In this document: in pieces, positions 41,124 to 49,832 of the stretch
Layout of the letters: each line of letters starts with the position of its first letter
How positions within the stretch are numbered: the stretch's first letter is position 1
NCBI RefSeq assembly: GCF_000429025.1
Contig: NZ_KE386833.1
Coordinates: 944,582 to 1,008,581, forward strand
Direction of reading: 5' to 3'
From: Actinospineispora spinosispora DSM 44797
GTDB lineage: Bacteria; Actinomycetota; Actinomycetes; Mycobacteriales; Pseudonocardiaceae
Length of the DNA stretch: 64,000 nt
The notes under the pieces: model-generated
Seen by the model: only the letters and a program-made list of their open reading frames with translations
Databases searched by the model: none
What the model was told of the DNA's origin: nothing
Program-made: the position numbers and the translations under genes

Positions 41124-41783
41124 GTGGCACACGGATCCGAAGCGAGCCGGGTCGCCGACGCGCTGCGTCAGCGGCTCTTGACCGGCGACCTGCCGTCGGG
41201 TACCCGGCTGTCGCAGGGCAAACTCGCCGCCGAGTACGGGGTCAGCAGGATTCCGGTGCGCGACGCGCTACAGCTGCTGGCGGCCGAGGGCTTCCTGGAC
41301 ATCGGTCCGAGCGTGGCGCTCGTGCGCGAGCTGTCCATCGCCGAGCTCCAGGAGCTGTACGACCTGCGGCTGGCCGTCGAGCCCATGCTCACCCGGTTCG
41401 CGGTGCCGAACGTGGGACTGGCCGAGATCACCCGGATGGAGAGCCTCGAAGCCGAGATGGAGTCCGGTCCGGAGCCCCGGCGCTGGCTGGCGGCAAACGC
41501 CGAGTTCCACGCACAGGTCTACACGCGCGGCAACCGGCCGAGGATGATCGAGCTGACCACCCAGCTGCGCCGGCTGATCGACCGTTACCTGCACCTGCAC
41601 GTCGGCATGTTCGGTGACATGGCCCCGCTGCACGCGGAGCACCGGGCCATCCTGGACGCGGTCCGCGCCGGGAACGCCGATCAGGCCGCCGAGCTCACCC
41701 GCGAACACCTGGCCAACTCACACCGCCTGGTCCTCGGCTACCTCCTGGAACACGAGCTGCTCGGCGCGACCGCCCCGCGCTAG
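41124..41783 (+). CDS. GntR-family regulator, FCD subfamily
   Basis: A 219-residue regulator: winged helix (VADALRQRLLTGDLPSGTRLSQGKLAAEYGVSRIPVRDALQLL, residues 7-50) and an FCD effector domain with ELYDLRLAVEPMLTRFA, NAEFHAQVYT and HAEHRAILDAVRAGNADQAAELTREHL (metal-site histidines). The GTG at 41124 is chosen because AGGAGG lies upstream; an in-frame GTG at 41064 lacks one. It is divergent from the aldehyde dehydrogenase/enoyl-CoA hydratase unit, which it probably represses. Confidence 0.92.
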   Translation: MAHGSEASRVADALRQRLLTGDLPSGTRLSQGKLAAEYGVSRIPVRDALQLLAAEGFLDIGPSVALVRELSIAELQELYDLRLAVEPMLTRFAVPNVGLAEITRMESLEAEMESGPEPRRWLAANAEFHAQVYTRGNRPRMIELTTQLRRLIDRYLHLHVGMFGDMAPLHAEHRAILDAVRAGNADQAAELTREHLANSHRLVLGYLLEHELLGATAPR

Positions 41784-41794
41784 CCCCACCGGCG

Positions 41795-41864
41795 ACTTCG
41801 CAGAGCCAGCTGTCGTGTCGCAGACACTGCAGTGCCTGCGACGCGACACGAACGTCTGCGAGGT
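41795..41864. repeat. Family A palindrome, copy 2
   Basis: Core 41812-41847 with two G/T-type mismatches, and outer arms ACTTCGCAGA (41795-41804) and TCTGCGAGGT (41855-41864). It lies between the convergent GntR and SixA-like genes. Confidence 0.82.
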
Positions 41865-41868
41865 GCGA

Positions 41869-42354
41869 CTAGAGGTCCGGGCGGGGAGTGACCTGCGCGT
41901 CCAGGGTCGCCCAGCCGGGGGCGATCGCGGACCAGTCGCCGGGGCCGGACAGCACCGCGATCGACGAGGTCTTCAGCACGCAACTCACGCGGGAGACGCG
42001 GGTGACCAGGTCTTCGAGTCCGGGGTTGTGCCCGATCAGCAGCACCGTCGCGGCCTCGGCGGGGGACCGGCGTGCCGCGGCCGTCAGGTCCGTCGGCGAC
42101 CCGGGGTAGAGCCGATCCTCGATGCGCATCTCCGGCACGGTGTCGAGCTCCTCGGCGACCGCCGCCCAGGTCTGCGCGGCCCGTCGCGCCGGCGAGCACA
42201 GCACCAGGTCGATCGCCCCGACGTGCTCGTTCAGCCAGCGGCCGGCCAGTGGAGCCTCCCGCAGCCCGCGAGCGGCCAGAGGGCGATCACGGTCGGCGAC
42301 CCCGTCCGGCCATGAGGACTTGGCGTGGCGGAGGACGACGAGGCGGCGGCGCAT
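41869..42354 (-). CDS. SixA-type histidine phosphatase
   Basis: A 161-residue phosphoglycerate-mutase-superfamily phosphatase. RLVVLRHAKSSWPDG carries the RH catalytic motif at residues 9-10, followed by DRDRPLAARGLREA, LVLCSPARRAAQTWAAV and LLIGHNPGLEDLV with the second histidine. Length and motifs fit SixA, a protein phosphohistidine phosphatase. The ATG at 42354 is the start. The substrate here is not known. Confidence 0.88.
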   Translation of the reverse strand: MRRRLVVLRHAKSSWPDGVADRDRPLAARGLREAPLAGRWLNEHVGAIDLVLCSPARRAAQTWAAVAEELDTVPEMRIEDRLYPGSPTDLTAAARRSPAEAATVLLIGHNPGLEDLVTRVSRVSCVLKTSSIAVLSGPGDWSAIAPGWATLDAQVTPRPDL

Positions 42355-42377
42355 GAGGGCATTGTCCTCCTCGTCGA

Positions 42378-42698
42378 TCACGGTGCCGGTGCCTCGCCCT
42401 CGACCGCCGTGACCGCCGTGATGTCGGGCCCGTGGTTCGGCTCGATCTCCCCGATCCGCAGCCGGTACGTGTGACCGGCCTCGACGTCGTGCTCGAGGCC
42501 GAACCGGTACTTCGCGACGATCAGCCGTCCGCACTGTGTGGTGTCGAGATGACCGTCCTGATCGTCGTCGGTGCGGACGACCTTCGTGATCGTGCAGACG
42601 GCGTCGCGCTCGTTCAGGTACTCGTATCGGTTCATGTCCCACCAGATGTACAGGGGACCGCCCACCAGCACGAGCGCGTACGCTCCACAGACCAGCAT
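42378..42698 (-). CDS. Small single-pass membrane protein, function unknown
   Basis: A 106-residue protein with one N-terminal helix (MLVCGAYALVLVGGPLYIWW) and a short soluble domain containing CTITKVVRTDDDQDGHLDTTQCGRLIVAKY and a C-terminal beta-like EAGHTYRLRIGEIEP. The ATG at 42698 has GGAG 6 nt upstream. Two cysteines in the soluble part could pair if that part is outside. No family is recognised. It is 23 bp upstream of the SixA-like gene and probably cotranscribed with it. Confidence 0.65.
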   Translation of the reverse strand: MLVCGAYALVLVGGPLYIWWDMNRYEYLNERDAVCTITKVVRTDDDQDGHLDTTQCGRLIVAKYRFGLEHDVEAGHTYRLRIGEIEPNHGPDITAVTAVEGEAPAP

Positions 42699-42803
42699 CT
42701 TCTCTCCGAGCCCCACGGCCCGATGATCCCCTGGCCGGCACGCGTCGGCCAGCTCGGCGAACCGCCGCTCGTAGTGATCGACGTCGAATCCGGGCGGGGG
42801 ACC

Positions 42804-43169
42804 ATGGGAGAAGAGAGTCCGGACGCGCTGCTCGCGATGGAGCGGGAGTCGACGGGTCGACGCGCGGCGTCGCTGCAACGGCAGGTCGAGGAGCTGGCCG
42901 AACAGCAGTCCCTCACCACACACGACGACGAGCACGACCCCGAGGGCGTGACCATCGCCTCGCAGCGGGCCCAGCTGCAGGGCCTCCTCGCGGGTGCTCG
43001 CGCCGAGCTGGAGGCGATCGACCACGCCCTGGAACGGCTGAGCGCAGGGACGTACGGGACCTGCACCGGATGCGGCGGCGACATCGCGCGCCAGCGGCTG
43101 ATGGCACTGCCGGCGACGACGACCTGCATCGACTGCGCACGGCGCGCCGCGACCCGGCGTCGTCCCTGA
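42804..43169 (+). CDS. TraR/DksA-family zinc-finger protein
   Basis: A 121-residue protein with an N-terminal helical hairpin (residues 1-80, rich in Glu, Gln and Leu) and a C-terminal C4 zinc finger: TYGTCTGCGGDIARQRL...TTTCIDC. This is the DksA/TraR type that binds RNA polymerase through the secondary channel. The ATG at 42804 follows a GGGGG stretch. It is divergent from the small membrane protein gene and followed by a family A palindrome. Confidence 0.88.
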   Translation: MGEESPDALLAMERESTGRRAASLQRQVEELAEQQSLTTHDDEHDPEGVTIASQRAQLQGLLAGARAELEAIDHALERLSAGTYGTCTGCGGDIARQRLMALPATTTCIDCARRAATRRRP

Positions 43170-43184
43170 GCGGTCCTCACCTCG

Positions 43185-43254
43185 ACTTCGCAGAGCTTCG
43201 CGTCGTGTCGCAGACACTGCAGCGTCTGCGACACGACACGAACGTCTGCGAGGT
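43185..43254. repeat. Family A palindrome, copy 3
   Basis: Core 43202-43237 and outer arms ACTTCGCAGA (43185-43194) and TCTGCGAGGT (43245-43254). It begins 15 nt after the DksA-like stop. The rest of the gap to the TetR gene holds nothing I can identify. Confidence 0.83.
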
Positions 43255-43438
43255 CGTGGGCATCGCGGCCGTTCTCGACCTTGGCTTCGATGTCATGGCC
43301 CGGCAGTAGGAACGTCGCCCTGTTCAGCACCTTCTTGACCGCCGCTGTCTCCTGACGCAGCGAACCGGTGAAGGTCGGGTTGCGCGGGAGACGGTGGCTG
43401 CGGTGCTCGGGGCGAAACTGACCAGGCAGTATTAGCTG

Positions 43439-44014
43439 ATGGCACGAGAACGGGCGACGGACACCACCGCGCTGGTCGCGGCGGCGGCCGAGGCATTTCG
43501 CCGCAAGGGGTACCGCAACGCCACGATCGACGACATCGCCGAGGCGGCCGGAATCTCCCGACCCACGGTCTACAAGTACACCCGCAGCAAGCAGCACCTG
43601 CTCGATCTCATGGTCGACGAGGTCACCGGCGATCTGGGCAGGCGGATCAAGGTGATCCTGGGCAGCGGTGAGCCTCCCGAGGCCAGGCTGCGAGGCATGA
43701 TCTCGGCGCACATCGAGGCGGCGCTGGCCAATCGGACGTTCTACGCGATCGTGTTCAGCGAGGAGGTCGAGCTGTCCGACCAGGGCCGGGAGATCTTCCG
43801 TTCCTGGGCACATGCCCGCACGCAGGACTTCCGTCTACTGCTGGACGAATGCCTCCCGTCGGGCGCGGGCGTCGACACGACGATCGCGGCCAACCTGGTC
43901 CTGTCCATGCTCGCCACGCTGTACCGCTGGTACGACCCGGCGGGGCCGATCACGCCCGGGAAGCTGTCCGACCAGATCGAGAAGGTCCTCGGCGCTCTCT
44001 TCAGCTCCGATTAG
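43439..44014 (+). CDS. TetR-family transcriptional regulator
   Basis: A 191-residue TetR protein. The helix-turn-helix (ALVAAAAEAFRRKGYRNATIDDIAEAAGISRPTVYKYTRSKQHLLDLM, residues 11-58) is followed by a helical ligand domain. ATG at 43439 without a clear ribosome site, so it may be leaderless. No obvious target lies beside it; the next gene on the other strand is a small Cys-rich protein. A short remnant of a family A element follows. Confidence 0.9.
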   Translation: MARERATDTTALVAAAAEAFRRKGYRNATIDDIAEAAGISRPTVYKYTRSKQHLLDLMVDEVTGDLGRRIKVILGSGEPPEARLRGMISAHIEAALANRTFYAIVFSEEVELSDQGREIFRSWAHARTQDFRLLLDECLPSGAGVDTTIAANLVLSMLATLYRWYDPAGPITPGKLSDQIEKVLGALFSSD

Positions 44015-44036
44015 CCTCACCGGTCCGGCCAGCGTC

Positions 44037-44054
44037 ACCTTGCAGAGCGAAGTC
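44037..44054. repeat. Possible family A element with the core deleted
   Basis: ACCTTGCAGAGCGAAGTC reads, on the minus strand, as the left outer arm GACTTCGC joined directly to the right outer arm TCTGCAAGGT of a family A element. The 36 bp core is absent. Confidence 0.4.
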
Positions 44055-44065
44055 GGTATGGCGGA

Positions 44066-44263
44066 TCAGTCGGTGGAGACTCGGGGGGTGGGGAGCATGG
44101 ACTCGTCGAGGCGGTGGGCGGCGGTGGCGATCCAGTACAGATCGCACGGCCATGCCACATCCTCGCCGCAGCCTACGCAGCTGCCGCCGAGTCCCTGTAC
44201 GTGTTCAGCTTCGACTCGCACTCGCAGGTCGGGCATCCGCGCCAGCACCGTGGTCATCAACAT
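44066..44263 (-). CDS. Small Cys-containing protein with C-x2-C...WPC motif
   Basis: A 65-residue protein: a short helical N-terminus (LARMPDLRVRVEAEHVQG) and CVGCGEDVAWPCDLYWIATAA. The C-x2-C then W-P-C pattern recurs in very small actinobacterial proteins, possibly a metal-binding knuckle. The ATG at 44263 has no strong ribosome site. It is the only plausible gene in the 412 bp between the TetR stop and the M1 peptidase stop. The remaining stretch 44264-44426 is AT-richer and holds no ORF I trust. Confidence 0.5.
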   Translation of the reverse strand: MLMTTVLARMPDLRVRVEAEHVQGLGGSCVGCGEDVAWPCDLYWIATAAHRLDESMLPTPRVSTD

Positions 44264-44426
44264 GTCCGGATCAACGCCTGCCCGGGTGATGGGGAACGGC
44301 CGCAGACGCCATATTGGTCGTTTCAGCGACGGACGGTGAGATTATTGAGACGAATGGTGCTCATGCGGCTGAACTGAGAGTCTGATAATCACACTAAGTG
44401 GTCGAGGCGACTGCAGTAGGTGACTG

Positions 44427-45797
44427 TCAACGATCTCGGCAGTCGAGCCCGGGCAGGGCCGGCCGGCGCAGCCAGGCGGTGAAGAACGCCGTGAGATCGC
44501 CGCCTGCGTGCTGCCCGGCGAGCTCGACGAACCGGTCGGTGGTCACGGTCGAGTGCCGGTGCCGCGCCGCCCAGTCCCGCAGCAGCGTGAAGAACGACTC
44601 GTCGCCCAGCCGCCCGCGCAGCGCGTGCAGCACCAGTGCGCCCCGCTTGTAGATCCGCTCGTCGAACATCCGCGCCGGCCCCGGGTCGGCCAGGACGAGA
44701 TCGGCGGGCTTGGTCGCCATCCGGGTGTGCCAGTCCCGGGCGTGCGCGGCGGCGGCACGGCCGCCCGAGGCTTCCGACCACAGCCATTCCGCGTAGGTGG
44801 CGAAGCCTTCGTTGAGCCAGATGTGGCTCCAGTCGGCGACCGTGAGGCTGTTGCCGAACCACTGGTGGGCCAGCTCGTGGACGACGAGCCGCTCGTGGGT
44901 GCGGCGCCCGTCGACATGGTTCGCTCCGAAGATCGACATACCTTGCGCCTCGATCGGGTCGTCCAGCTCGTCGTCGGTGACGACGAGCTGATAGTTGCCG
45001 AACGGGTAGGGGCCGAAGAAGCCCTCGAGCGTGGTCATGATCGCCGGGTGGCGGCCGAGGTCGCGCGTGGCGTTCTTGCGCAGCCGCGCCGGCAGCAGCG
45101 CGATCTGCGGAACCGGACCGGCCGCCAGCTCCACCTCGTCGTAGCGCCCGATCTGCACGCTGACCAGATAGGACGCCGTGGGCTCGGCCCGTTCGTACAC
45201 CCACGTCCTGCTACCGGCGGAGCGGCGCCGCGTGGTGAGCACACCCGTTGCGGCGACCGTGTACGGCGCGGCCGTGGTCACCGCGATGCGGTAGGTCGCC
45301 TTGTCCGACGGGTGGTCGTTGCACGGGAACCAGGAGGGCGCGCCGACGGGCTGGCTAGCGACGAGCGCGCCGTCGGTCAGCTCGTCCCAGCCGACGTCGC
45401 CCCATCGGCTGGACACCGGAGCGGGGTTGCCGACGTAACGCACCTCGACGGTGAACCGGCCCTCGACGGCTCGCGCGGGCGTGACGTGCAGCTTCTGGCC
45501 GTCCCGGGTCGAGTGTGACTGGCTGAACCGGGCCGGCCGGCCGTCGACGTGCACCTTGGACACCCGGAAAGCGGCGAGATCGAGGCTGAAGCGGGTCAGC
45601 GTCGCGTCGGCCACGGCGGTGAGCACGGCTCGCCCGCCGATCCGGTTGGCCACGAGCTTGTAGTCGATGTCGAGGTCGTAGTGCTCGACCCGGTAGCCAC
45701 CGTTGCCGTGGGTGGGCAGGTATGGGTCCTCCGACCGGGCCGCGCCGACCGTCCCGCCTCGGTTCAGTCCCACGTCGTGATCGGGTTGCCCAGCCAA
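44427..45797 (-). CDS. M1-family aminopeptidase, candidate polylysine-degrading/self-resistance enzyme
   Basis: A 456-residue short M1 metallopeptidase with an N-terminal beta domain, substrate loop IEAQGMSIFG (about 282-291, in place of GAMEN), zinc site HELAHQWFG (307-315) and the third ligand E330 in WLNEGFATY. No signal peptide is visible. The TTG start at 45797 overlaps the pls-like gene by 34 nt; GTG at 45773 is possible. In epsilon-poly-lysine producers an M1-type peptidase (Pld) degrades the polymer and protects the cell, and its place right behind the Pls-like gene suggests that role. Confidence 0.86.
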   Translation of the reverse strand: MAGQPDHDVGLNRGGTVGAARSEDPYLPTHGNGGYRVEHYDLDIDYKLVANRIGGRAVLTAVADATLTRFSLDLAAFRVSKVHVDGRPARFSQSHSTRDGQKLHVTPARAVEGRFTVEVRYVGNPAPVSSRWGDVGWDELTDGALVASQPVGAPSWFPCNDHPSDKATYRIAVTTAAPYTVAATGVLTTRRRSAGSRTWVYERAEPTASYLVSVQIGRYDEVELAAGPVPQIALLPARLRKNATRDLGRHPAIMTTLEGFFGPYPFGNYQLVVTDDELDDPIEAQGMSIFGANHVDGRRTHERLVVHELAHQWFGNSLTVADWSHIWLNEGFATYAEWLWSEASGGRAAAAHARDWHTRMATKPADLVLADPGPARMFDERIYKRGALVLHALRGRLGDESFFTLLRDWAARHRHSTVTTDRFVELAGQHAGGDLTAFFTAWLRRPALPGLDCRDR

Positions 45798-48700
45798 CGG
45801 GACGCGGAAGGCACGGAGTCCCCGCGCGTGACCAGCGAACCCGGCCCGACGGTCGTCCCCGCGCCGATGCCCGCGCCCGGCAGCACGATCCCGTTCGGCC
45901 CGAGGGTGGCTCCCTCGTCGATGTGCACCTCGTCCATGCTCATGATCCGATCATGGAACAGGTGAGTCTGCACGACGCAGCCCCGGTTGATGCACGAGCC
46001 GTCGCCGAGCCGCACGAGGTCGGACTCGGGCAGCCAGTACGACTCCAGCCACACACCGCGCCCGATGCTCGCGCCCATCGCGCGCAACCACGCGGTGAGC
46101 ACCGGGGTGCCGCTCGCCGGGCCGGCCAGCCACGGTACGGCCAGCACCTCGACGAACGTGTCGGCGAGCTCGTTCCGCCACACGAACGAGCTCCACAGCG
46201 GGTGCTCCACCGGCCGGAACCGGCCCACCAGCAGCCACTTCATCGCCGTCGTCACGCCAGTGGCGACACACCCGGCCACCACCAGCAGCGGACCGGCGAG
46301 CAGCGCGGCCACCACGAACCCGGCCGAGGACTGGACCACCATCAGCGACCCGGCGACGAGCACCGCGAGCGCGAGCGAGCACATCACCGGAACCACGCGG
46401 CTCAGCTCGATCAGCCCTCGCGCGGCCCTCAGCCTGCGCGGCGGGTGGAACGTGCGACTGGTGTCTCCCCGCTCGACCGTCCTGCGCAGCGGCATCGGGG
46501 GCAGGCCGAGCCAGGACGAGCCCTTCTTCGCCTTGCGCGGTGTCGCGGACAGCACGCCGACGAGTCCTCGGTTGGGCACCGAGCGACCCGGTGCGGTCAT
46601 CCCGGAGTTGCCGAGGAATGCCTGTTTACCGACGCGTGAGGGCGCCACGTGCAGCCAGCCGCCGGACAGCTCGTAGGTTCCGACCATCGTGTCGTCGGCG
46701 AGGAACGCGCCGTCCGCGACCGTGGTCATCCTCGGCAGGGCGAGCACCGTCGAGGCCTCGACGTCACGGCCGACCTTCGCGCCGAGCAACCGCAGCCATG
46801 TGGCGGTGAACTGGCTGGAGTACAGCGGGAACAGGTTGGTCCGTGCCATGCCCATCAGGCGCTCGGTCGTCCAGACCTGCCAGCCGGCACGGCTGTGCAC
46901 CGGGTGGAAACCCTCGGCCATGCCGATGCCGAGCAGCCGCACCCCGGCGGCGACCAGCGCCGCGAACGTCACGAGGTAGGCCACCGTCGCAGGGGCGACC
47001 ATGAGGAGCGCGTGACCGGCCGCCGCCGACGGGGATGTCGTGCCCGCCACCCCGTTGGCGACGATCACGAGCGCCGGCACCGCGGCCACCGAGGGCAGGA
47101 GACCGAGCAGCGTCGACGTGAGTCCGTAGGCGAGCGCCCAGGCGCGCGAGCGGGCCGGTCGGGACGACGGCCAGCGCACGCCGCTCTTACCGGTCCGCGC
47201 GGCGGGCGAACCCGCCCAGCGCTGACCGGCGGGCACCGCGCCGCGCACCGTCGATCCCGCCACGATCTCGGCGCCCTTGCCGATGCGCGTACCCGGCAGC
47301 AATGTGCTGCGCGACCCGACGGTCGCACCGGAACCGATCCGGATCTTTCCGATGTGCACGACGTCGCCGTCGACCCAGTGACCGGCGAGATCCACCTCGG
47401 GCGCCACGGCCGCGCCGCGGCCCAGCTTGAGCAGACCCGTCACGGGTGGGGTGGAGTGCAGGTCGACGTCTTTGCCGATCTTCGCGCCGAGCGCGCGGGC
47501 GTAGCGCGTTGTCCAGGATGCGCCGGAGACGCCGGTCGCTCCGGACAGCTCCGCGAGACGGGTGGCCGCCCACAGCCGCACGTGCACCGAGCCACCGCGC
47601 GGATAGCTGCCGGGACGCACACCGCGGAGCAGTACCCGGGCGCCACCGGCCGCGATGCCGATCCGGCCGGCCGGGCTGAACAGCACCAGCCAGGCCAGGG
47701 CGAGCGACCACCACGGAACCACCGGCATCCACGGTGTGTGGGCCCAGGGGAGAAGGGCGGCGGCGACGGTCGAGATCGCGGTGGCGACGCTCGTCCAGCG
47801 AAGACCGACCAGCGCCAGGATCGGCACCATGAGCAGGGCCTGCCCGAGCGCGGCGAGCCGGGGCGTCGGAGCGACGTCACGCAGTCTCGTCGTGGTGGCG
47901 TCGAGCGCATCCAGGTGCGCGGCCAGTGCGCCCAGCTTCGGGTTCAGGTAGATGTCGTGGACCGACACCCGGGGATGCCGGGTCCGGATCCGGGCCACCA
48001 GCTGGGCCGCCGTGAGGCTGCCCCCGCCGTGGTTGAAGAAGTCGGCGTTCGGGTCGGTCACCGGTACCCCGAGGATCTCCGCCCACCCCTCGGCCAGCCA
48101 GCCCTCGGTGGGCGTCAGCAGTCCTGAGGTGACGGGATCGACACCGTCGGCGGCCGGCAGCGGCCAGGGTAGTGCGTCCCGGTCGACCTTCCCGGACGTG
48201 CGGGTCGGCAGGTCGTCGACCACGGCGAGCAACGGCACGAGCGCGGCGGGAAGCTGCTCGCGCAGTGCGAGCGCCGCGACGTCGGTGTCCAGGTCACCGT
48301 CGGGCACCACGTAGCCCACCAGTACCTGGTTGCCCGCCCGGGTACGGCGCACGGCGGCGGCCGCGCCCCGGACGCCGGGCAGCGTGAGCAGTGCGGCGTC
48401 GACCTCACCCAGCTCGATGCGCCGCCCGCCGAGCTTGACCTGCTCGTCGGCGCGCCCGAGGAACAGCAGCCCCTCCTCGTCCGCGCGGACGACATCGCCG
48501 CTGCGATAGGCGCGCTCCCAGCCGAGGGAGGGCAGCGGGGCGAACTTGGCGGCGTCCTTGGCCGTGTCGAGGTAGCGGGCGAGGCCGACCCCGCCGATCA
48601 CGAGCTCGCCGCTCTCGCCCATCGCGACCGGTTGGCCCGCGCCGTCGACGACGGCGAGAGCCCATCCGTCGAGCGGGAGCCCGATCCGGACCGGGCCTTC

Positions 48701-49624
48701 CCCGGTGAGCTGGGCAGCGCAGGCGACGACGGTGGCCTCGGTCGGTCCGTAGGTGTTCCACACCTCGCGGCCCTCGACGGCGACCCGCTCGGCGAGCTCC
48801 GGCGGGCACGCCTCTCCGCCGAAGATCAGCAGGCGCACGTCCTCCAGCGCCTCGGTCGGCCACAGCGCGGCGAGCGTCGGAACAGTGGACACGATGGTGA
48901 TCCGTTGCGCCTGCAGCCACGGTCCGAGGTCGACGCCGGTACGCACCAGCGCGCGGGGCGCCGGGACCAGGCAGGCACCGTGCCGCCACGCGAGCCACAT
49001 CTCCTCGCAGGACGCGTCGAACGCGACCGACAGACCCGCCAGGACGCGGTCACCCGGCCGGATCGGCTCATCGGCGAGGAAGAGACGAGCTTCGGCGTCG
49101 ACGAACGCCGCTGCCGCGGCGTGGCCCACCGCGACTCCCTTCGGGGTGCCCGTCGAACCGGACGTGAAGATGATCCAGGCGTCGTTGTCCGGGCCGGGCG
49201 CTCCGGGCGTACCGATCGACACGCCGCGCATCGTGACGGCGCCGCCGTCGCCGAGGACCGCGCACACTCCGGCCTCACCGAACACGAGCTCGGCGCGCTC
49301 GTCGGGGTCATCGGCGTCGACCGGAACGTACGCCGCGCCCGCCGCGAGCACCGCGAGGATCGCTACGTACAGCTCGGCGGTCCCGGAGGAGAGTCGAATC
49401 CCCACCCGGTCGCCGACCCCGACACCGGCGAAGGCGAGGCGGCGCCGGACGACGTCGACCTCCTCGACCAGCCTGCGGTACGTGAGCACCGTGGCACCGG
49501 CGTCGACGGCGGGTTCGGTGGGATACCTCGCGGCGGTCTCGGCGAGCACGTCGAGAAGGGTGCGGCGGGCCGGTGCGAGCGCGGCAGGGTAGAGCGCGGG
49601 GCCCCGGGTGAGCGCGAGCGTCAC
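45764..49624 (-). CDS. Pls/PosA-type membrane NRPS, predicted cationic isopeptide (poly-lysine-like) synthetase
   Basis: A 1286-residue protein. The adenylation domain covers about 20-480 (TSGSTGTPKG 154-163, SVAFDASCEEMW, WNTYGPTE, TSGKVDR). The carrier domain is about 505-575 with phosphopantetheine Ser536 in NHGGGS. Then three tandem soluble domains with hexapeptide-like repeats are separated by three helix pairs (about 595-650 and two later), with no normal condensation or thioesterase domain. This is the architecture and length of Pls. My alignment to GrsA gives the specificity code D-A-E-S-I-G-T-V-V-K, close to a lysine code. GTG at 49624 chosen at the domain start. Confidence 0.87.
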   Translation of the reverse strand: MTLALTRGPALYPAALAPARRTLLDVLAETAARYPTEPAVDAGATVLTYRRLVEEVDVVRRRLAFAGVGVGDRVGIRLSSGTAELYVAILAVLAAGAAYVPVDADDPDERAELVFGEAGVCAVLGDGGAVTMRGVSIGTPGAPGPDNDAWIIFTSGSTGTPKGVAVGHAAAAAFVDAEARLFLADEPIRPGDRVLAGLSVAFDASCEEMWLAWRHGACLVPAPRALVRTGVDLGPWLQAQRITIVSTVPTLAALWPTEALEDVRLLIFGGEACPPELAERVAVEGREVWNTYGPTEATVVACAAQLTGEGPVRIGLPLDGWALAVVDGAGQPVAMGESGELVIGGVGLARYLDTAKDAAKFAPLPSLGWERAYRSGDVVRADEEGLLFLGRADEQVKLGGRRIELGEVDAALLTLPGVRGAAAAVRRTRAGNQVLVGYVVPDGDLDTDVAALALREQLPAALVPLLAVVDDLPTRTSGKVDRDALPWPLPAADGVDPVTSGLLTPTEGWLAEGWAEILGVPVTDPNADFFNHGGGSLTAAQLVARIRTRHPRVSVHDIYLNPKLGALAAHLDALDATTTRLRDVAPTPRLAALGQALLMVPILALVGLRWTSVATAISTVAAALLPWAHTPWMPVVPWWSLALAWLVLFSPAGRIGIAAGGARVLLRGVRPGSYPRGGSVHVRLWAATRLAELSGATGVSGASWTTRYARALGAKIGKDVDLHSTPPVTGLLKLGRGAAVAPEVDLAGHWVDGDVVHIGKIRIGSGATVGSRSTLLPGTRIGKGAEIVAGSTVRGAVPAGQRWAGSPAARTGKSGVRWPSSRPARSRAWALAYGLTSTLLGLLPSVAAVPALVIVANGVAGTTSPSAAAGHALLMVAPATVAYLVTFAALVAAGVRLLGIGMAEGFHPVHSRAGWQVWTTERLMGMARTNLFPLYSSQFTATWLRLLGAKVGRDVEASTVLALPRMTTVADGAFLADDTMVGTYELSGGWLHVAPSRVGKQAFLGNSGMTAPGRSVPNRGLVGVLSATPRKAKKGSSWLGLPPMPLRRTVERGDTSRTFHPPRRLRAARGLIELSRVVPVMCSLALAVLVAGSLMVVQSSAGFVVAALLAGPLLVVAGCVATGVTTAMKWLLVGRFRPVEHPLWSSFVWRNELADTFVEVLAVPWLAGPASGTPVLTAWLRAMGASIGRGVWLESYWLPESDLVRLGDGSCINRGCVVQTHLFHDRIMSMDEVHIDEGATLGPNGIVLPGAGIGAGTTVGPGSLVTRGDSVPSASRWLGNPITTWD

Positions 49625-49832
49625 CGTGCACCGCCCCTGAGCGGCGTCGTGCGGGCACAACAACGGCAGCGACCAGCGCGGGGACGCATGTCTCACCTTC
49701 CTGGTGAACGTGCTGTGGCACCTGCCGGGCCGAGGAACTGGGTGCGGAACGAGCGGCACCACCCGGGGCACAGCGAAATCGCCCTCAACGTTAACGACAG
49801 GTGTCCGTCAGATCTCGAAGACGTGTGAGAGT

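Noticed and set aside
43259..43438. Possible remnant of a coding sequence on the minus strand before the TetR gene
   Set aside because: A short run translates to plausible residues (KKVLNRATFLLPGHDIEA) but I recognise no family and see no start, so it is not called.
49625..49771. Longer N-terminus for the Pls-like protein
   Set aside because: The extra residues are proline- and arginine-rich and precede the normal A-domain start; the GTG at 49624 with AGGGGCGG upstream is preferred.
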